Shown piece after piece: positions 36,920 through 45,424 of a stretch of 55,766 bases of DNA (its first letter is position 1; the number at the start of each line of letters is the position of its first letter). A program made the translations under genes and the position numbers. The notes beneath the pieces are model-generated. The model saw nothing but the letters and a program-made list of their open reading frames with translations, did not search any database and was not told where the DNA came from. The DNA is from Clostridia bacterium (lineage in GTDB: Bacteria > Bacillota > Clostridia > TANB77 > CAG-508). The stretch is from the NCBI GenBank assembly GCA_900770385.1, contig CAAGKK010000042.1, positions 1 to 55,766 of the forward strand, read 5' to 3'.

Positions 36920-37888
36920 TTACAATATTTCATCAAAAGCCATTAATTGCCACATATTTACACAATCCTCTGAAAAATTATGGCATTCTTTTATTTTTAA
37001 CTTTTTATTAATAAATATATCTTCTAAATTTGAATCAGACAATCTAATTGATGTAGTTTCTTTAGGTATCATTTTACTAGATGGGCAAGCATGTATGCTA
37101 CCATCAGGTGCAATAAAAAATAGACTATCCCCAGCAAAACAATTATTAATATAGCTATTATAATGCTTTATTGATTCCAACATTTTTTTTACATAATCTT
37201 TATTAGGCAATTTTGTTTTTGAAACATTATTATACATTCTCTGTATTATTTTTTCTAATTTGCTGGCATCTTTTTCATCTAAAGTCAACTCTTTATATAA
37301 TTTTTCGTCTTTATTTAAAAATATAGGTTGAAAAATAAAATAATCAGACTCTAAATCTGTTACAAATTTATAAGTTTGTTCTAAATCTTTCAAATTCAAT
37401 TTTGTCAAAACTGTATAAATTCCTATTTTTACATTTGCATTTGCTTTTAAGATTTTTATTCCTTTTACAACTCTTTCAAAACCATCATTTGCTGGATATT
37501 GTCTATATGTATCATTGTATTCTTTTTTATATGAATCTAGAGAAATTGATATCGCATCTATTTTGCTATCTATTATATCTTTATAGCACTTATCTATTAA
37601 ATAGCCGTTGGTGCATAATATGACTTGAATATTATATTCTTTAATCTTCTTGATTATTTTTAAAGTCTTTTTGTGATTTGATAAAGGTTCTGCTCCCGCA
37701 ACAAAAATTCTTTTTACATTATATTTTTCTAACTTTTTTATAAAATCAAAGATTATTTCATCATTAATATCTGTATTATTAGCTGTATTTTTATTATTTA
37801 TAGGATTATTATCTTCTGAAAAGTCCAAATAACAATACTTACAATGAAAATTGCATTTAGAGCTTAAAGCCCATAAAATTGTATTCAT
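36920..37888 (-). CDS. Radical SAM protein with SPASM-like C-terminus
   Basis: 322 residues. The cluster motif C-N-F-H-C-K-Y-C (Cx3Cx2C, residues 13-20) binds 4Fe-4S and SAM. The C-terminal part has C-F-A-G-D-S-L-F-F-I-A-P-D-G-S-I-H-A-C-P and a later C-H-N-F-S-E-D-C, a SPASM/twitch-like auxiliary cluster pattern. Such enzymes modify peptides, sugars or carrier-bound substrates. No precursor peptide is visible nearby. It is separated by 3 bp from the kinase and 15 bp from the aminotransferase. Confidence 0.87.
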   Translation of the reverse strand: MNTILWALSSKCNFHCKYCYLDFSEDNNPINNKNTANNTDINDEIIFDFIKKLEKYNVKRIFVAGAEPLSNHKKTLKIIKKIKEYNIQVILCTNGYLIDKCYKDIIDSKIDAISISLDSYKKEYNDTYRQYPANDGFERVVKGIKILKANANVKIGIYTVLTKLNLKDLEQTYKFVTDLESDYFIFQPIFLNKDEKLYKELTLDEKDASKLEKIIQRMYNNVSKTKLPNKDYVKKMLESIKHYNSYINNCFAGDSLFFIAPDGSIHACPSSKMIPKETTSIRLSDSNLEDIFINKKLKIKECHNFSEDCVNMWQLMAFDEIL

Positions 37889-37891
37889 TTT

Positions 37892-38557
37892 TTATTTCCT
37901 TTCATCTAAATTTTTTTCTTCTATAACATCTTGCATTCTCTGCAATATTTGCTCTGAATTCTCTTTGCCAATATCTAATTTTATAAATCTTTCTGGGTGT
38001 ATGTCTGCATAAATTAAGTAAAATTTATCAACTGCTTTTAACAACTTGGCTTCATCTGGTTTATATGGTATTCCATCTCTCTTTTCTGCTCTACTAATGG
38101 CTAAGTCAGGATTTCCATATAATAAAAATGTCTTTTCTGGTAATTGTCTAAAACTACCAGCAAAAGAATATATCTTTTCTGCTATTTCTAATGGATTTCC
38201 ACCATTCTTCTGTGCAATTAATATGGCCTGATATAAAGCTATTGTGTCTATACTTCTATCTTCTATTACTGTTTTACCTGATTCTAATGCTTTTTTTATT
38301 GTACTTTCATATTTGTACATTGACCTTGACAATAGTAGCATTGTTTCCGTCAATGGTACCCCCATATTAAAAAATCTATCTTTTGTATGATAAAGTACTG
38401 AAAAAATTTTTTTATTAAGTCCTTCTTGAGCTTCATTAAAAATTTCTTTTACAAATAAGACATCATCTCTGTTTTTAATACTTTTTTCTAACTGTTCCCT
38501 ATAAAAAGTTTTTCCTGTTCCACTTATTCCTTCTAAACTTAATAATCTACCATTCAT
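37892..38557 (-). CDS. Thymidylate/deoxynucleoside kinase-like P-loop protein
   Basis: 221 residues from the preferred start at 38557, which has AAAGGAGGAG just before it (the longer reading starts in the PRTase gene). P-loop L-E-G-I-S-G-T-G-K-T lies at residues 9-18; E-D-R-S-I-D-T-I-A-L-Y-Q resembles the D-R-Y substrate motif of thymidylate kinases. A real tmk elsewhere in the genome would leave this one free for a specialised base or nucleotide. Overlaps nothing once the start is corrected; 13 bp from the PRTase stop. Confidence 0.78.
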   Translation of the reverse strand: MNGRLLSLEGISGTGKTFYREQLEKSIKNRDDVLFVKEIFNEAQEGLNKKIFSVLYHTKDRFFNMGVPLTETMLLLSRSMYKYESTIKKALESGKTVIEDRSIDTIALYQAILIAQKNGGNPLEIAEKIYSFAGSFRQLPEKTFLLYGNPDLAISRAEKRDGIPYKPDEAKLLKAVDKFYLIYADIHPERFIKLDIGKENSEQILQRMQDVIEEKNLDERK

Positions 38558-38570
38558 TTCTTCTCCTCCT

Positions 38571-39056
38571 TTATATTTCCCATGGAAATACAACCCAACC
38601 TCTTACACTTTTTCCTATGTATTCTATTTCATCCTTATAGTTATTTTTATTACTTTTTTCCCAGTTTTTCTCATTAACTATGCAAATTGCTGTTCTTATT
38701 TCTTTAGGTTTCCATTTTTTTACTTCCACTTTAATTTTTTTAATTGTTGCGCCACTTCCTAATATATCATCAACGATTAAAACTTTTTTTCCTTTAATTT
38801 CTGAGAGATTTATATTTTTATCAATTATAGGTTCCTGCTTAATGGCATTTATTTCATCGTTTAGTGTCTCTATTGATTTAATATTTTCAACATTTCTTAC
38901 ATTTAATTTATGGGCTAAAATGACACTAGGAATCATTCCTCCTCTTACTATTGAAATTATTATTTCAGGTTTGTAAGTTTCTTCTATATTACTCCCCATA
39001 TATTTAATTATATCTGTGATTTCTTTCCAACTTATATAATTAATATTGTTATCCAT
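38571..39056 (-). CDS. Type I phosphoribosyltransferase
   Basis: 161 residues starting at 39056, which has GGAG six bases upstream; it overlaps the end of queC by eight bases. The PRPP-binding motif V-L-I-V-D-D-I-L-G-S-G-A-T-I is clear, and S-I-V-R-G-G-M-I-P is the PPi loop; the end W-V-V-F-P-W-E is like Gpt/xanthine PRTases. It would attach ribose-5-phosphate from PRPP to a nucleobase. Next to a QueC-like enzyme and a queuosine-precursor transporter, a deazaguanine-like base is an attractive but unproven substrate. Confidence 0.82.
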   Translation of the reverse strand: MDNNINYISWKEITDIIKYMGSNIEETYKPEIIISIVRGGMIPSVILAHKLNVRNVENIKSIETLNDEINAIKQEPIIDKNINLSEIKGKKVLIVDDILGSGATIKKIKVEVKKWKPKEIRTAICIVNEKNWEKSNKNNYKDEIEYIGKSVRGWVVFPWEI

Positions 39057-39654
39057 TATTTTCTCCAACATTTTTATTTTTTAAATATTTTTCCAATCCG
39101 TTAAATCTCATTTTACAAGAAAGACATTTTTTACAATGCTTATCTTGTCTATTCCAACAAGAGAATGTTTTATTTTCTATAAATTCTAAGTATCCCAATT
39201 TATCAGCAATTTTCCATATTTCAGTTTTATCCAATTTTATAAGAGGTGCTTCTATATTAATATTGTTTCCAATTGCTATCTTTATCGTAGTCTTTAAGTT
39301 TTTAAAAAATTCTATTGAACAATCTGGATGACTACTATTTCCAGCTAAACCACATATAACATTATTGATGCCATTAGCATTAGCATAAATTGTTGCTAAA
39401 GAAATCAAAATCAAATTTCTTCCTTCAAAATTATTACTTTTAGAAATGTCTTGTAATACGCCAATGTCATATATCTTATGTTCAATCTCTAATTCTTTAC
39501 AAATCTGCTTTGCACATTCTATATCTTTTTTATATTTGTTATTATATATAAATGATATTGCATGAACATTCTCTTTTCTAAATTTATTAATTGCCATTAA
39601 TAAACAAGTTGTACTATCTTGTCCTCCTGATAAAATAACTAATGCTTTATCCAT
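39049..39654 (-). CDS. queC: QueC-like ATP-dependent synthetase (7-cyano-7-deazaguanine synthase family)
   Basis: 201 residues. ATP-PPase loop S-G-G-Q-D-S-T-T (residues 9-16), N-S-S-H-P-D-C-S, A-P-L-I-K-L-D-K-T-E-I-W-K and the zinc cysteines in F-S-C-W-N-R and C-K-K-C-L-S-C fit QueC, which converts 7-carboxy-7-deazaguanine to preQ0. No queD, queE or queF is in the window. QueC homologues are also known in anti-phage systems (Cap9 of type IV CBASS, QatC), so biosynthesis of queuosine is not the only option. Symbol given for family membership only. It follows the YhhQ gene by 15 bp. Confidence 0.78.
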   Translation of the reverse strand: MDKALVILSGGQDSTTCLLMAINKFRKENVHAISFIYNNKYKKDIECAKQICKELEIEHKIYDIGVLQDISKSNNFEGRNLILISLATIYANANGINNVICGLAGNSSHPDCSIEFFKNLKTTIKIAIGNNINIEAPLIKLDKTEIWKIADKLGYLEFIENKTFSCWNRQDKHCKKCLSCKMRFNGLEKYLKNKNVGENNG

Positions 39655-39669
39655 ATTTTCCCCCTGAAT

Positions 39670-40338
39670 TTAAAAAATATTGTATTTAATATTATTGTCG
39701 TATACATCTTCATTTTCTATTTGTTTAACCTTACTAATTACTTTATATGTAATCGGTGTGTCAATGATTTCTATTAATATTTTAAATATAGCTTGGTTTA
39801 TTATCATATTTATTAGTACTTCGTTTGGAATTTGTCCCCAAAAAGCAATTGTAATAAAGATTATAGTATCTATTGCCTCTCCAAATATTGTCGAAGTTAT
39901 AGTCCTTAGTGCTAAAAATTTCCCTTTTGTTGCTACCTTTAATTTTGATAGTATAATTGAGTTCAAGAAGTTTCCAAATAAAAATCCAGCTAATGAAGCT
40001 ACTAAATTTCTCGGTGTTGTACTTAAGACTATGTTATATTCATCTGAATTTTCAAAAGTAACTGGATATGGTAATTTTAATACTAGCATAAATATTAATA
40101 CCATTATTAAATTACATATAAAACTTAACCAAATTATTTTTTTGTTTTTATTAAAACCATAGACTTCTGTAAATATATCACTTAAAATATATGTAAATGG
40201 AAATACCATTACTGCACCTGTTAAAGAAATATTACATATAGATATTAATCTTCCTGCTAAAATATTAGAAATCAAAATCAAAGTAATATATAAACTTGTA
40301 AATATTAAAAATATTTTTGATATATTATCTTTTTTCAT
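39670..40338 (-). CDS. yhhQ: YhhQ-type queuosine-precursor transporter
   Basis: 222 residues, about six membrane helices. Matches the VUT_1/COG1738 family by M-V-F-P-F-T-Y-I-L-S-D-I-F-T-E-V-Y-G near residues 44-61 and a long helix-rich remainder with G-E-A-I-D-T-I-I-F. The family imports queuine or deazaguanine precursors. It opens the QueC/PRTase run, read with a strong TATGGAGG site. A preQ1 riboswitch was looked for upstream and not found; only a terminator-type hairpin is seen. Confidence 0.82.
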   Translation of the reverse strand: MKKDNISKIFLIFTSLYITLILISNILAGRLISICNISLTGAVMVFPFTYILSDIFTEVYGFNKNKKIIWLSFICNLIMVLIFMLVLKLPYPVTFENSDEYNIVLSTTPRNLVASLAGFLFGNFLNSIILSKLKVATKGKFLALRTITSTIFGEAIDTIIFITIAFWGQIPNEVLINMIINQAIFKILIEIIDTPITYKVISKVKQIENEDVYDNNIKYNIF

Positions 40339-40387
40339 ATAACCTCCATATAGTTTTTAATAAAATTATTTTATTTGACCATATAAA

Positions 40388-40422
40388 AAAGAAGAAATAA
40401 GTATAAATACTTTTTCTTCTTT
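40388..40422 (-). terminator. Terminator or attenuator upstream of yhhQ
   Basis: AAAGAAGAAA / TTTCTTCTTT stem with inner GTAT/ATAC pairing, then TTTTTTA on the minus strand, 50 bases before the yhhQ start. It may end the integrase-remnant/HIT transcript or attenuate the yhhQ operon. Confidence 0.6.
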
Positions 40423-40555
40423 AGTGAACTCTTTTAAAGTTATACATTATTTTCCAATATTTTTCAAGTACTTTTGCGTTTTTTTACATATTAGGCAAAA
40501 TAGATAATTTTATAAGTAACAAATTTTTTTATTTTTTTGTAATATATTTTCTATG

Positions 40556-40742
40556 TTAATTTTTTACATTATTTTGATTTACCATAGCATATTCCATTGT
40601 GGTATCTATTTTTATATGCCCTAATAATTTCTGCACTTGTTAAATTAGCATTCCTTTGTTTATTGCTATTGTAGCCATTGTTCTTCTAAATTTATGTGGA
40701 TGAACTTTATTTATATTCAAATGTCTATATTTTTTGTTCAGA
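40556..40742 (-). pseudogene. Tyrosine recombinase (integrase) C-terminal remnant
   Basis: The 447-bp gap between HIT and yhhQ holds a broken reading frame: V-H-P-H-K-F-R-R-T-M-A-T-I-A-I-N-K-G then a TAA in place of the expected codon, then Q-V-Q-K-L-L-G-H-I-K-I-D-T-T-M-E-Y-A. These are the H-x-x-R and L-L-G-H core motifs of XerC/phage-type tyrosine recombinases. The catalytic tyrosine end and the N-terminus are missing. The stop is TAA, not CGG-related. It marks a past integration event at the edge of the accessory run. Confidence 0.75.
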
Positions 40743-40785
40743 TTTCAAAATTTAATCTCAGGAACAACTTGCTATTTATAACTTT

Positions 40786-41295
40786 CTAGGGATTCATTCT
40801 GTTTCGTAATTGTATAATCTTTTCTTTATTCTCCTTATATTCAAATCTTGGCTTTACAAAATTTTTTGAACCTCTTTTTTCAAATGAATATCTAGGAATT
40901 AGCTGTATATGAAAATGATTCATTAGTCCATCGCACATAGTACATAAGTATACGCTCTCAGCATCATAAACTTCTTTAAGTACATTCATAACTTTTTTTG
41001 CTAGTAAAAATATTTCATTACAAGTTTCATCATCTATTTCCATCATATCTTTAAAATGTTTTTTTGTGTTTATTATCGCATGCCCATCAGCTCGTGGATT
41101 TTTTACCAAAAAACATTCAAATTTATCATCTTCATAAATCATTTTATCTGTATTATTCCCATATAAAATATGATTATTTTGTTTATCAAAACAAGTAGGG
41201 CATATTCCAGAATCAATAATATCTGCTACTACAACTTTTCCATTTTTTATTAACTCAATTATTTTTTTATTCTCAAATTGTTTCAAATTATCCAT
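40786..41295 (-). CDS. HIT-family hydrolase/transferase
   Basis: 169 residues. The histidine triad region is N-H-F-H-I-Q-L-I-P-R: the third triad position is Gln (HxHxQ), the form found in the GalT-like branch of the superfamily instead of classical Hint/Fhit HxHxH. Residues C-P-T-C near 32-35 could bind zinc. Acts on nucleotide conjugates; substrate unknown. It has no operon partner and lies beside the integrase remnant. Confidence 0.8.
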   Translation of the reverse strand: MDNLKQFENKKIIELIKNGKVVVADIIDSGICPTCFDKQNNHILYGNNTDKMIYEDDKFECFLVKNPRADGHAIINTKKHFKDMMEIDDETCNEIFLLAKKVMNVLKEVYDAESVYLCTMCDGLMNHFHIQLIPRYSFEKRGSKNFVKPRFEYKENKEKIIQLRNRMNP

Positions 41296-41417
41296 TCTAA
41301 TTTCTCCAATCTCAAATACTACAACTTACTATTTTTCTCTCATAATTATATCATAATTTGACTACTATCAATATGGCAATTTCAATATATCTAAATAACT
41401 TGCTTTTTTATATAGAA

Positions 41418-41441
41418 AAAAGCCTTTATTTCAAGGCTTTT
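41418..41441 (-). terminator. secA terminator
   Basis: AAAAGCCTT / AAGGCTTTT stem with a T-rich tail, three bases past the secA stop. Confidence 0.85.
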
Positions 41442-41443
41442 AA

Positions 41444-44173
41444 TTACTTTCCACAGCAATTCTTATATTTTTTTCCCGAACCACATGGACATGGGTCATT
41501 TCTTCCTACTTTTGGTCCTTCATTTTTTATTGGCTCATGATTTGTTGTGTCATTGTCTAATCCATTTATATTTTCTAGTGATGCATTTGTTATTTCCACT
41601 GTTTCTTTTCTTCTAATATCTCCTGATTTATGTACATTTAATAAAATCTTTACAACATCTGATCTTATATCATAAACCATTTGATCAAACATATCTGAAC
41701 CTTCTATTCTATATTGAACAACTGGATCTTTTTGTCCATATGCTCTAAGCCCAATTCCATCTTTTAGTTCATCCATGCTATCAATATGATTCATCCATTT
41801 TTCGTCTACAACTTTTAGCATAACAACTCTTTCAAGTTCTCTAAAGTCTTGTTCTCCAACTTCTCTTTCTTTTTCAGTATATTTGTTTAATGCTTTTTCT
41901 TGTAATTCTGCTATTAATGCTGATTCATCTAATTCTTCTGTTTTTAGTGTTTCTAAGTTATCTAATCCAAATATTGTATTTATTTGTAATTTTAGTCCTT
42001 CTACATCTATATTTTCGCCTTCTGGAACATTTGCATACATATTAACTAAATCTTCTGCAACACCTGAAACCATTTTTAAAATGCTTTCTTTTAAATCTTT
42101 TCCATCTAGCACTTCTCTTCTTTGTGCATAAATTAGTTCTCTTTGTTGATTCATTACATCGTCATATTGTAAAACATTTTTACGAATACTAAAGTTTTTA
42201 CCTTCCACTCTTTTTTGAGCCATTTCTACAGTTTTTGACAAGAATTTGTGTTGTATTGGCATATTTTCGTCTGCACCTAAGCTGTCATATACTCTAGTTA
42301 CCATATCTCCACCAAATATTTTCATTAAGTCATCATCTAATCCAATATAAAATCTTGATTCACCTATGTCACCTTGTCTACCACTACGACCACGAAGCTG
42401 ATTATCAATTCTTCTAGATTCATGTCTTTCTGTACCAATTATTTTTAATCCTCCAGCTTCAATTACTTTTTTTCTTTCTTCTTCTATTTTTGATTCGAAG
42501 TTTTTCTTTAATTCTTTAAATGTTTTTCTTGCTTCTAATATTTTTTCGTCATCAGTTTCATTAAATGAATTTGCAGCTTCTATCATTTCTTCAGTATAAT
42601 TATTTTTTCTCATTTCTTCTTTAGCTAAAAATTCACTATTTCCTCCAAGCATAATATCGGTACCACGACCTGCCATGTTTGTAGAAATTGTAACAGCTCC
42701 AAATTTACCTGCCTGCGCAATAATAGCTGCTTCTTTTTCATGATATTTTGCGTTTAATACTTGATGTGATATTCCTTCCTTTTTTAGTATATTACTTAAT
42801 TTTTCTGATTTTTCTACTGATACTGTACCTACTAGAACTGGTTGCCCTTTTTTATTGCTTTCTTTTATGTCTTCTACTACTGCTTTAAATTTAGCATTTT
42901 CATTTTTATATATAATATCATTATGGTCAACTCTAATCATTGGTTTATTAGTTGGAATAGCAATTACATCTAATTTATAAATTTCTTGAAATTCATCTGC
43001 TTCTGTCATTGCTGTACCTGTCATACCTGATAATTTATTATACATTCTAAAGTAATTTTGGAAAGTGATTGTTGCTAAAGTTTTTGATTCATCAGCTATT
43101 TTTACATGTTCTTTTGCTTCTATAGCTTGATGTAATCCATTATTGTATCTTCTACCATACATTATTCTTCCTGTGAATTCATCTACTATTAATACTTCTC
43201 CATCTTTTACTATATAGTCTGTATCCTTTTTCATTACACCATTAGCTCTTAATGCTTGATTAATATGATGTACTAATTCAGAGTTATCTAAATCATTTAA
43301 ATTATCTACTCCAAATTCTATTTCTGCTTTTTTAGTACCTTTTTGAGTTAAAGATGCTGATTTAGCTTTTAAATCTACTATATAATCATATTTTTCATTA
43401 TCCTCTGCTTGATCTAAATCTTTTACATCTTCTTCTACTATTATTTTAGGTTGTAATTTTTTTACAAAAGTATCTGCTTTTTTATATAGTTCAGATGATT
43501 TATTTGCTCTACCTGAAATAATTAATGGCGTTCTTGCTTCATCTATTAAAATACTATCTATCTCGTCCACTATTGCATAATTCAATTCTCTTTGAACTGC
43601 TTGCTCTTTATATATAACCATATTATCTCTTAAATAATCGAACCCAAATTCATTATTTGTTCCATAAGTAACATCTGCATTATATGCTTCTCTTTTTTCA
43701 TTTGGTTCCATTCCATTTATACATAAACCTACTGTTAGTCCTAAAAATTTATATAATTTTCCCATCCATTCGCTATCTCTTTTAGCTAGGTAATCATTAA
43801 CAGTTACAACATGAACTCCTTTTCCTGTAAGTGCATTTAGATATACTGGTAATGTTGCAACTAAAGTTTTTCCTTCACCAGTCTTCATTTCTGCAATTCT
43901 ACCTTGATGTAATATTATTCCACCTATTAATTGCACATCGAAATGTCTCATTCCTAATACCCTTTTTGAAGCTTCTCTTGCAACAGCAAAGGCTTCTGGT
44001 AATATATCATCTAGAGATGAACCATTTGCTAATTTTTCTTTTAGTTCTGGGGTTTTTGCCTGTAATTCTTTATCTGATAATTTTTCCATATCTGGTTCCA
44101 ATGCATTTATTTTATTAACCAATGGCATAACTCTTTTTACTTCTTTTTCACTATATGTTTTAAATAATCCCAT
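41444..44173 (-). CDS. secA: Preprotein translocase ATPase
   Basis: 909 residues. Drives Sec-dependent secretion. Walker A region M-K-T-G-E-G-K-T-L-V-A (about residues 100-110), the D-E-I-D-S motif of NBD1, Q-V-L-N-A-K-Y-H and A-G-R-G-T-D-I in NBD2, and a C-terminal SEC-C zinc domain C-P-C-G-S-G-K-K-Y-K-N-C-C that binds SecB or ribosomes. Only one secA is in the window. Strong CAAGGAGG site and terminator. Confidence 0.96.
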   Translation of the reverse strand: MGLFKTYSEKEVKRVMPLVNKINALEPDMEKLSDKELQAKTPELKEKLANGSSLDDILPEAFAVAREASKRVLGMRHFDVQLIGGIILHQGRIAEMKTGEGKTLVATLPVYLNALTGKGVHVVTVNDYLAKRDSEWMGKLYKFLGLTVGLCINGMEPNEKREAYNADVTYGTNNEFGFDYLRDNMVIYKEQAVQRELNYAIVDEIDSILIDEARTPLIISGRANKSSELYKKADTFVKKLQPKIIVEEDVKDLDQAEDNEKYDYIVDLKAKSASLTQKGTKKAEIEFGVDNLNDLDNSELVHHINQALRANGVMKKDTDYIVKDGEVLIVDEFTGRIMYGRRYNNGLHQAIEAKEHVKIADESKTLATITFQNYFRMYNKLSGMTGTAMTEADEFQEIYKLDVIAIPTNKPMIRVDHNDIIYKNENAKFKAVVEDIKESNKKGQPVLVGTVSVEKSEKLSNILKKEGISHQVLNAKYHEKEAAIIAQAGKFGAVTISTNMAGRGTDIMLGGNSEFLAKEEMRKNNYTEEMIEAANSFNETDDEKILEARKTFKELKKNFESKIEEERKKVIEAGGLKIIGTERHESRRIDNQLRGRSGRQGDIGESRFYIGLDDDLMKIFGGDMVTRVYDSLGADENMPIQHKFLSKTVEMAQKRVEGKNFSIRKNVLQYDDVMNQQRELIYAQRREVLDGKDLKESILKMVSGVAEDLVNMYANVPEGENIDVEGLKLQINTIFGLDNLETLKTEELDESALIAELQEKALNKYTEKEREVGEQDFRELERVVMLKVVDEKWMNHIDSMDELKDGIGLRAYGQKDPVVQYRIEGSDMFDQMVYDIRSDVVKILLNVHKSGDIRRKETVEITNASLENINGLDNDTTNHEPIKNEGPKVGRNDPCPCGSGKKYKNCCGK

Positions 44174-44396
44174 TTAAAATCCTCCTTGTTTTCTTGCATA
44201 ACATAACACATGTACTATATCACTATTTTCATTAAAACACAACATAAAATATATAAAAATTTTTTATTTATTTTCTTGAAAGTATATTTAATTTATTAAA
44301 CCTATTATATGTTGTCATTTTTTGGACATATTTTTATTTCTTTAATTTGTATACAATTATTTATATTTGAAAAAATAAATTAAAGAGGTGTAAGAT

Positions 44397-44570
44397 ATGA
44401 AAAATAGTGATAAATTTATTATTGAAAAAACCAAAAATGCAAATAGAAGAATTGTAATTAGAACAACAGATGAAATGGCTGATGAGATTTTTGAAATAGC
44501 TAAAAAAAATGATATTAGCGTAAATAATTTAATTGTAAGTTGCATTAATTATGCTTTAAAACATAGATAA
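44397..44570 (+). CDS. Small ribbon-helix-helix-like protein, 57 aa
   Basis: Starts behind AGAGGTG at ATG 44397. The chain has a basic beta-like start R-R-I-V-I-R-T and two helices, E-M-A-D-E-I-F-E-I-A-K-K and S-V-N-N-L-I-V-S-C-I-N-Y-A-L, the pattern of Arc/CopG-type ribbon-helix-helix DNA-binding proteins. It lies in the secA upstream gap, divergent from secA, with its own terminator at 44572-44600. Could repress a nearby promoter; no operator is evident. Confidence 0.7.
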   Translation: MKNSDKFIIEKTKNANRRIVIRTTDEMADEIFEIAKKNDISVNNLIVSCINYALKHR

Positions 44571-44571
44571 A

Positions 44572-44600
44572 AAAATAGAAGATTGATAATCTTCTATTTT
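44572..44600. terminator. Bidirectional terminator
   Basis: Perfect AAAATAGAAGATT / AATCTTCTATTTT hairpin between the convergent ribbon-helix-helix gene and the gene ending at 44623. Confidence 0.85.
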
Positions 44601-44622
44601 CTTATTAAATTATTTTTAATCT

Positions 44623-45312
44623 TTATTCTTCAATATAAGTAAGTTTACCATTTATGTCTATTGCTGCCAATACATTTGATTCTCCATTATTTAGTCTAAC
44701 AACATCAATTATTTTGCTTAGGTTTTCTGCTTTTTTTAGTGCTATATTACTAATCTGATTAGATTTGGTATTTTCTTGTATCGCATCCATCATTTGATAA
44801 TATACCTCTCCTTTGCTATTTATTACCCATATAGCAAAACTCATATCTTGCCCAGTTTGTGAAACACCACATTTAATTACATCTGTTGCCAATTTACAAG
44901 TTCCTAATTTTTTACTTATAGCACTTCCTTCTTTAAATGTTAAATATGCTACTTTATTTTTATCTATATGTATTCCAGAAATACCATTATCTTCAGTAGC
45001 TCCAGATTCTTCTCCTAATAAAACAGCATCTATTTTTTCTCCATCAATTACTGTTTGACTATTAAAGTTGTTTGTAATTGTTTCTTGCATTTTAGATGAA
45101 TAATTACTATAAGCATCATCTGAATCTGCATTTTTAATTATTGTACTTGTATTCTCTTGTGATATTTCTTTATTAGCATTTCTTGTTTTTTCGTTTATTG
45201 TAATATTATTTTCTCCTTTTTGAACATTTATTAAGTACACTATTCCTATTGCTAGTACTATTACTAATACAACTAATAATACTATAATTTGTTTTAAGTT
45301 TTTTTCTTTCAT
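44623..45312 (-). CDS. Hypothetical membrane-anchored extracytoplasmic protein
   Basis: 229 residues from the ATG behind AAAAGGAG. One N-terminal transmembrane helix (about residues 10-30) after a K-E-K-N-L-K start, then a Ser/Thr/Asn-rich extracytoplasmic region with no motif I recognise. It contains the stretch D-A-V-L-L-G-E-E-S-G-A-T. Lies downstream of tsf, separated by tsf's terminator. No function is claimed. Confidence 0.6.
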   Translation of the reverse strand: MKEKNLKQIIVLLVVLVIVLAIGIVYLINVQKGENNITINEKTRNANKEISQENTSTIIKNADSDDAYSNYSSKMQETITNNFNSQTVIDGEKIDAVLLGEESGATEDNGISGIHIDKNKVAYLTFKEGSAISKKLGTCKLATDVIKCGVSQTGQDMSFAIWVINSKGEVYYQMMDAIQENTKSNQISNIALKKAENLSKIIDVVRLNNGESNVLAAIDINGKLTYIEE

Positions 45313-45387
45313 ATTATTTTCTCCTTTTCTATTGTAATATACAAAAATTATATAACTTATTAATAAATTTATCAACAATAATTAAAA

Positions 45388-45420
45388 AAAAAGAAAGATT
45401 TTGAAAAAATCTTTCTTTTT
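45388..45420 (-). terminator. tsf terminator
   Basis: AAAAAGAAAGATTTT / AAAATCTTTCTTTTT hairpin with a T run on the minus strand, starting four bases past the tsf stop. Confidence 0.85.
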
Positions 45421-45424
45421 TTAA

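Noticed and set aside
40339..40560. preQ1 riboswitch upstream of yhhQ
   Set aside because: Expected given the QueC/YhhQ genes, but no preQ1-I-like hairpin and A-rich tail pattern was found; only a terminator-type hairpin is present.
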